A DNA stretch of 7,669 nt from contig CABVAC010000060.1 in assembly GCA_902496275.1 (NCBI GenBank), forward strand, positions 1 to 7,669, written 5' to 3'. Source of the DNA: an uncultured Collinsella sp. (lineage in GTDB: Bacteria > Actinomycetota > Coriobacteriia > Coriobacteriales > Coriobacteriaceae). Positions 5,748-7,669 of the stretch are shown in pieces. The position numbers and the translations under genes were made by a program. Below the pieces are notes generated by a model, which saw only the letters and a list, made by a program, of their open reading frames with translations, was not told the DNA's origin and made no database searches. Within the stretch, counting starts at the first letter, position 1; each line of letters begins with the position of its first letter.

Positions 5748-6131
5748 TTACAGCGTCATGACGTAGTAACCCGCGTCCTTCACGGCCGCCACGAGAGCAC
5801 CGCGATCGATCGGCTGCTTAGAGCGCACGCGTGCCGTGTGGTCCGCATACGTCACCGTTGCCCACACGCCATCCAGTGCATTGAGGGCATTGGCCACATT
5901 CTGAGCGCAGCCATCGCAGCTCATACCGCCGATGAGCAGCTCATCGCTATAGGGGTAGTGGGACAGATCGGTATCCGCAACCACTACCTTCTTGGCCTTC
6001 TTACCGCTCGCGCCATCGCTGCAACAACTCTTCCCGTGTGTCGAAGCGGCAATGCGACGCAGTCCAAAAAACATGCCGACGGCAATGACGGCCAGCACGA
6101 TGAGATTCGCAGGGTTGAGCAAGTCACTCAT
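5748..6131 (-). CDS. Membrane-anchored heavy-metal-associated (HMA) domain protein
   Basis: This 127-residue protein has an N-terminal transmembrane helix (about 9-24), a short linker with a Cys pair (C36-C37) and a Lys-rich stretch (44-48), and then an HMA/CopZ-like domain (about 65-127). That domain has the metal-binding loop GMSCDGC at 69-75, with C72 and C75 as the soft-metal ligands. HMA domains of this type bind Cu(I) and pass it between chaperones and P-type ATPases. Here the domain would be tethered to the membrane; the topology is inferred. The ATG at 6131 is chosen because AAGGGGA lies at 6136-6142; an in-frame ATG at 6146 overlaps that ribosome site and is unlikely. A CsoR-like operator lies 30 bases upstream, pointing to copper control. 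No copper ATPase is in the window. The gene converges on the polymerase operon and diverges from the DUF3793 operon. Confidence 0.87.
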   Translation of the reverse strand: MSDLLNPANLIVLAVIAVGMFFGLRRIAASTHGKSCCSDGASGKKAKKVVVADTDLSHYPYSDELLIGGMSCDGCAQNVANALNALDGVWATVTYADHTARVRSKQPIDRGALVAAVKDAGYYVMTL

Positions 6132-6160
6132 GCGTTCCCCTTTCAAGTAGCCCTATCTAG

Positions 6161-6177
6161 ATACCCCCATGGGGTGT
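6161..6177. promoter_or_regulatory. CsoR-like (copper-sensing) operator
   Basis: ATACCCC-CAT-GGGGTGT is a near-perfect inverted repeat (6 of 7 arm positions). It resembles the G/C-tract palindromes (TACCCC...GGGGTA) bound by CsoR-family repressors in Gram-positive bacteria. It sits just upstream of the HMA gene, and a further CCCC at 6178-6181 follows. Other CsoR/RcnR-family sensors bind similar sites, so the metal is not certain. Confidence 0.6.
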
Positions 6178-6235
6178 CCCCATCTTAACCCAAAACCATG
6201 TCCGTTCGATCAATTAGTTTCCCTTTTCTTACTTT

Positions 6236-6285
6236 TTAGTTGACCTAGGCTTACTTTCGTGTATAAGTTTTCCTAGGTTAACAAG
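6236..6285 (+). promoter_or_regulatory. Promoter of the DUF3793-flavodoxin operon with paired CCTAGG operator sites
   Basis: TTGACC (6240-6245) and TATAAG (6262-6267), 16 bases apart, form a good sigma70-type promoter; the ATG-equivalent GTG follows at 6307. Two inverted sites flank the -10: TTAGTTGACCTAGG (6236-6249, overlapping the -35) and CCTAGGTTAACAAG (6272-6285, near the transcription start). GTTGACCTAGG and the reverse complement of the second site, GTTAACCTAGG, agree at 10 of 11 bases, with centres about 28 bp apart. The sequences recall TTAGGTTA-type DtxR/IdeR iron boxes. Iron control would suit a flavodoxin operon, but the regulator is an inference. Confidence 0.55.
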
Positions 6286-6306
6286 TGAGGACTCGAAAGG
6301 AGCGAC

Positions 6307-7011
6307 GTGACTCGGACCATTGACATCCCAACGTTTCAGACGGCGGTCGTGCGTAACTGCTCCCCCACGCTCGCGGGCATCAAGCCCGCTTCGCTCTTTA
6401 CCTATCCCGGCGTCTACGCCCGTCAAGATGGCTCGAGCGCAACCGCGGCAATCGAAGATCGTCGAACGCGTCTGCTCAACGTTATCGCTCAGTGCAATCA
6501 CGAGCTCGATCCGCTCGGCATCCACTTGAGCGTTTTGGTCTGGCGACCTTGTGGGGCGCTCGTGTACGTGTACCGAGCCAAAAGCCTCACCACCTATTTC
6601 ACAGACCCTCGCGCCCAAACGGCGCTCGCCTCGGAAGGCTACGACACGAGAGACCTTTCGACATGCCTTGTGCATTTGGCGTCACGCATCACGCTCGCGA
6701 GCAATAACGCCGCGGAAAGCGCATGCGGCCAAACCCGATGCGCATTGGACCATCAAGCTAGCTGCAACAAAGACTGCACCTGTGAGTTCCCACACGAAAT
6801 AGGCTACTTCCTTGGATATCCCTACGACGATGTCCACGAGTTCATCGCCCAGCATGGCGAGAACTACAAGGTCTTTGGAGCTTGGAAGGTCTACACAAAT
6901 GTCGAGCAAGCGCTTACAACGTTCGACTCCTACCGTGCCTGCACGCAACACCTCACCTATATCTATCAGCAGGGCCGCGGCCTGGCACAACTTGCCCAGG
7001 CGACCCGATAG
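6307..7011 (+). CDS. DUF3793 family protein
   Basis: This 234-residue protein of unknown function matches DUF3793 in two conserved blocks. The first, residues 17-33 (NCSPTLAGIKPASLFTY), is followed by a helical stretch and LVYVYRAKSL (85-94). The second is FPHEIGYFLGYPYDDVHEFI (161-180), followed by FGAWKVY (190-196) and FDSYRACTQHLTYIYQQG near the end. No signal peptide or membrane segment is visible, so it is probably cytoplasmic. A Cys-rich stretch (C140, C145, C153, C157, C159) sits just before the second block. The GTG start has AAGGAG at 6297-6302, four bases upstream. The flavodoxin gene follows after 46 bases with no terminator. From memory, DUF3793 and flavodoxin genes are neighbours in many anaerobic Firmicutes, often near iron-uptake genes, which suggests an iron or redox role; no biochemical activity can be assigned from sequence. 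Confidence 0.86.
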   Translation: MTRTIDIPTFQTAVVRNCSPTLAGIKPASLFTYPGVYARQDGSSATAAIEDRRTRLLNVIAQCNHELDPLGIHLSVLVWRPCGALVYVYRAKSLTTYFTDPRAQTALASEGYDTRDLSTCLVHLASRITLASNNAAESACGQTRCALDHQASCNKDCTCEFPHEIGYFLGYPYDDVHEFIAQHGENYKVFGAWKVYTNVEQALTTFDSYRACTQHLTYIYQQGRGLAQLAQATR

Positions 7012-7057
7012 AACATACAAACCGCGACGCTACGCCGCACAACCGAAAGGACTCAAC

Positions 7058-7477
7058 ATGAGCAAGATTGCCGTCGTCTATTGGAGCGGTACGGGTAACA
7101 CCGAGGCCATGGCCAACTTCGTCGCCGAGGGTGCGACGTCAGCCGGGGCCGAGGCAGAGGCTATCTCCTGCGCCGACTTCTCCGCCGACAAGGTCGCCAA
7201 CTATGACGCCTTCGCCTTCGGCTGCCCCGCCATGGGCTCCGAGGAGCTCGAGTACGATGAGTTCCAGCCGATGTGGGACGAAGTCAAGGAAACCCTGGGC
7301 GACAAAAAGGTCGTCCTCTTTGGCTCCTATTCGTGGGCCGAGGGCGAGTGGATGGACAACTGGAAGGCAGACGCCGACGAGGCAGGCGTCAACGTCGTCG
7401 ATTCCGTCATTTGCTACGACGCCCCCGACGATGAGGGCGAGGCGGCCTGCAAGGCTCTGGGAGCGGAGCCGGCCTAA
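7058..7477 (+). CDS. Flavodoxin, short-chain type
   Basis: This 139-residue FMN electron carrier can replace ferredoxin in low-potential reactions, typically when iron is scarce. It is the size of the short-chain clostridial flavodoxins and closely resembles the C. beijerinckii protein in pattern. The phosphate-binding loop is SGTGNT at 10-15. GCPAMGSEELE at 55-65 carries Met59 at the inner isoalloxazine face. FGSYSWAEGEWM at 88-99 carries Trp93 at the outer face. It is strongly acidic, as usual for this carrier. The ATG at 7058 has GAAAGG at 7045-7050; the frame remains open upstream to 6812, but that part overlaps DUF3793 in another frame and is not flavodoxin-like. It is very likely co-transcribed with DUF3793 and ends before the terminator at 7551. 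Confidence 0.95.
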   Translation: MSKIAVVYWSGTGNTEAMANFVAEGATSAGAEAEAISCADFSADKVANYDAFAFGCPAMGSEELEYDEFQPMWDEVKETLGDKKVVLFGSYSWAEGEWMDNWKADADEAGVNVVDSVICYDAPDDEGEAACKALGAEPA

Positions 7478-7550
7478 CGAAGCCGGCATAAAGTCGCAAA
7501 GCAGCTGACAGCCGAGCACCGCACAACAACAGTCGCTCATGCCCAAACAA

Positions 7551-7584
7551 AAACGGGGGCCGGATACATATCCGGTCCCCGTTT
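7551..7584. terminator. Bidirectional hairpin terminator between flavodoxin and ABC ATPase genes
   Basis: 7551-7564 pairs with 7571-7584 (14 bp with one G-T pair, GC-rich core) around a 6-base loop. Read on the minus strand the stem is followed by TTTTTGTTT (including paired Ts), and on the plus strand by GTTTGTTATAT. It therefore suits both converging transcripts, with the minus direction stronger. Confidence 0.85.
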
Positions 7585-7610
7585 GTTATATCGACAACCT
7601 CGACGCGCCG

Positions 7611-7669
7611 CTACGAGATATTGCCCAAGAACGCCTTGGTGCGCTCGCTCTTGGGGTGGTCGAAGACCT
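7611..7669 (-). CDS. Amino-acid ABC transporter ATP-binding protein, C-terminal end only
   Basis: Only the last 18 residues and a TAG stop lie in the window; the gene continues past 7669. They read VFDHPKSERTKAFLGNIS. This matches the C-terminal tail of GlnQ/HisP-type polar amino-acid importer ATPases, where F-x-x-P-x-x-x-R-T-x-x-F-L follows the nucleotide-binding domain. The fragment is too short to name the substrate. Confidence 0.7.
   Translation of the reverse strand, partial: VFDHPKSERTKAFLGNIS

Noticed and set aside
5954..5988. Inverted repeat GGTAGTGG / CCACTACC inside the HMA gene as a plus-strand terminator for the polymerase operon
   Set aside because: The stem is only 8 bp with a 19-base loop, and the tail TTCTTGGCC is not a real T-run.
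6812..7057. N-terminal extension of the flavodoxin
   Set aside because: It overlaps DUF3793 codons in another frame, and the internal ATG at 7058 has a ribosome site and the family's normal N-terminus.

Overview
The window is GC-rich, densely packed bacterial DNA and most resembles a gut Actinobacterium of the Coriobacteriia, probably Collinsella or a close relative. That placement is inferred from GC content, codon use, strong AGGAGG-type ribosome sites, a Gram-positive CGAAC-N4-GTTCG type LexA site, and a gene set shared with Clostridia (UvrX-like polymerase plus YolD-like partner, short-chain flavodoxin, DUF3793). It was not tested by any search.

Layout. Positions 1-139 (minus) hold the 5' end of a Cof-type HAD phosphatase. 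Positions 376-2070 (minus) hold a complete glucose-6-phosphate isomerase (pgi) with a strong hairpin terminator after it. Positions 2191-2269 hold a diverged paired-arm repeat that abuts the 3' end of a truncated, degenerate iron-alcohol-dehydrogenase-like gene (2273-2848, minus). A PAP2-family membrane phosphatase lies upstream on the same strand (2938-3561). A second, well-preserved copy of the repeat (3621-3727) fills much of the divergent gap before the next operon.

Positions 3801-5721 (plus) encode a UvrX/UmuC-like Y-family DNA polymerase overlapping a YolD-like gene. The operon has a good promoter whose -10 is covered by a LexA-like palindrome, with a second LexA-like half-palindrome just downstream, so it is very likely an SOS-induced translesion module. 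Converging on it is a small membrane-anchored heavy-metal-associated (HMA) protein (5748-6131, minus) with a CsoR-like operator upstream. Its probable transcription terminator lies inside the yolD-like gene on the opposite strand.

Divergent from the HMA gene are a DUF3793 protein (6307-7011) and a short-chain flavodoxin (7058-7477). They look like an operon driven by a promoter flanked by two inverted CCTAGG-centred sites, plausibly an iron-responsive regulator's operator. A bidirectional hairpin terminator (7551-7584) separates the flavodoxin from the converging 3' end of an amino-acid ABC transporter ATPase (7611-7669, minus).

Pgi is core glycolysis. The rest reads as stress and metal-homeostasis modules: DNA damage (polymerase/YolD), copper (HMA protein) and probably iron limitation (DUF3793/flavodoxin). 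No CRISPR array, rRNA, tRNA or transposase gene was seen. The most unusual items are the paired-arm repeats and their placement, one beside a broken gene and one touching the SOS promoter. No gene-free stretch exceeds 300 bases.
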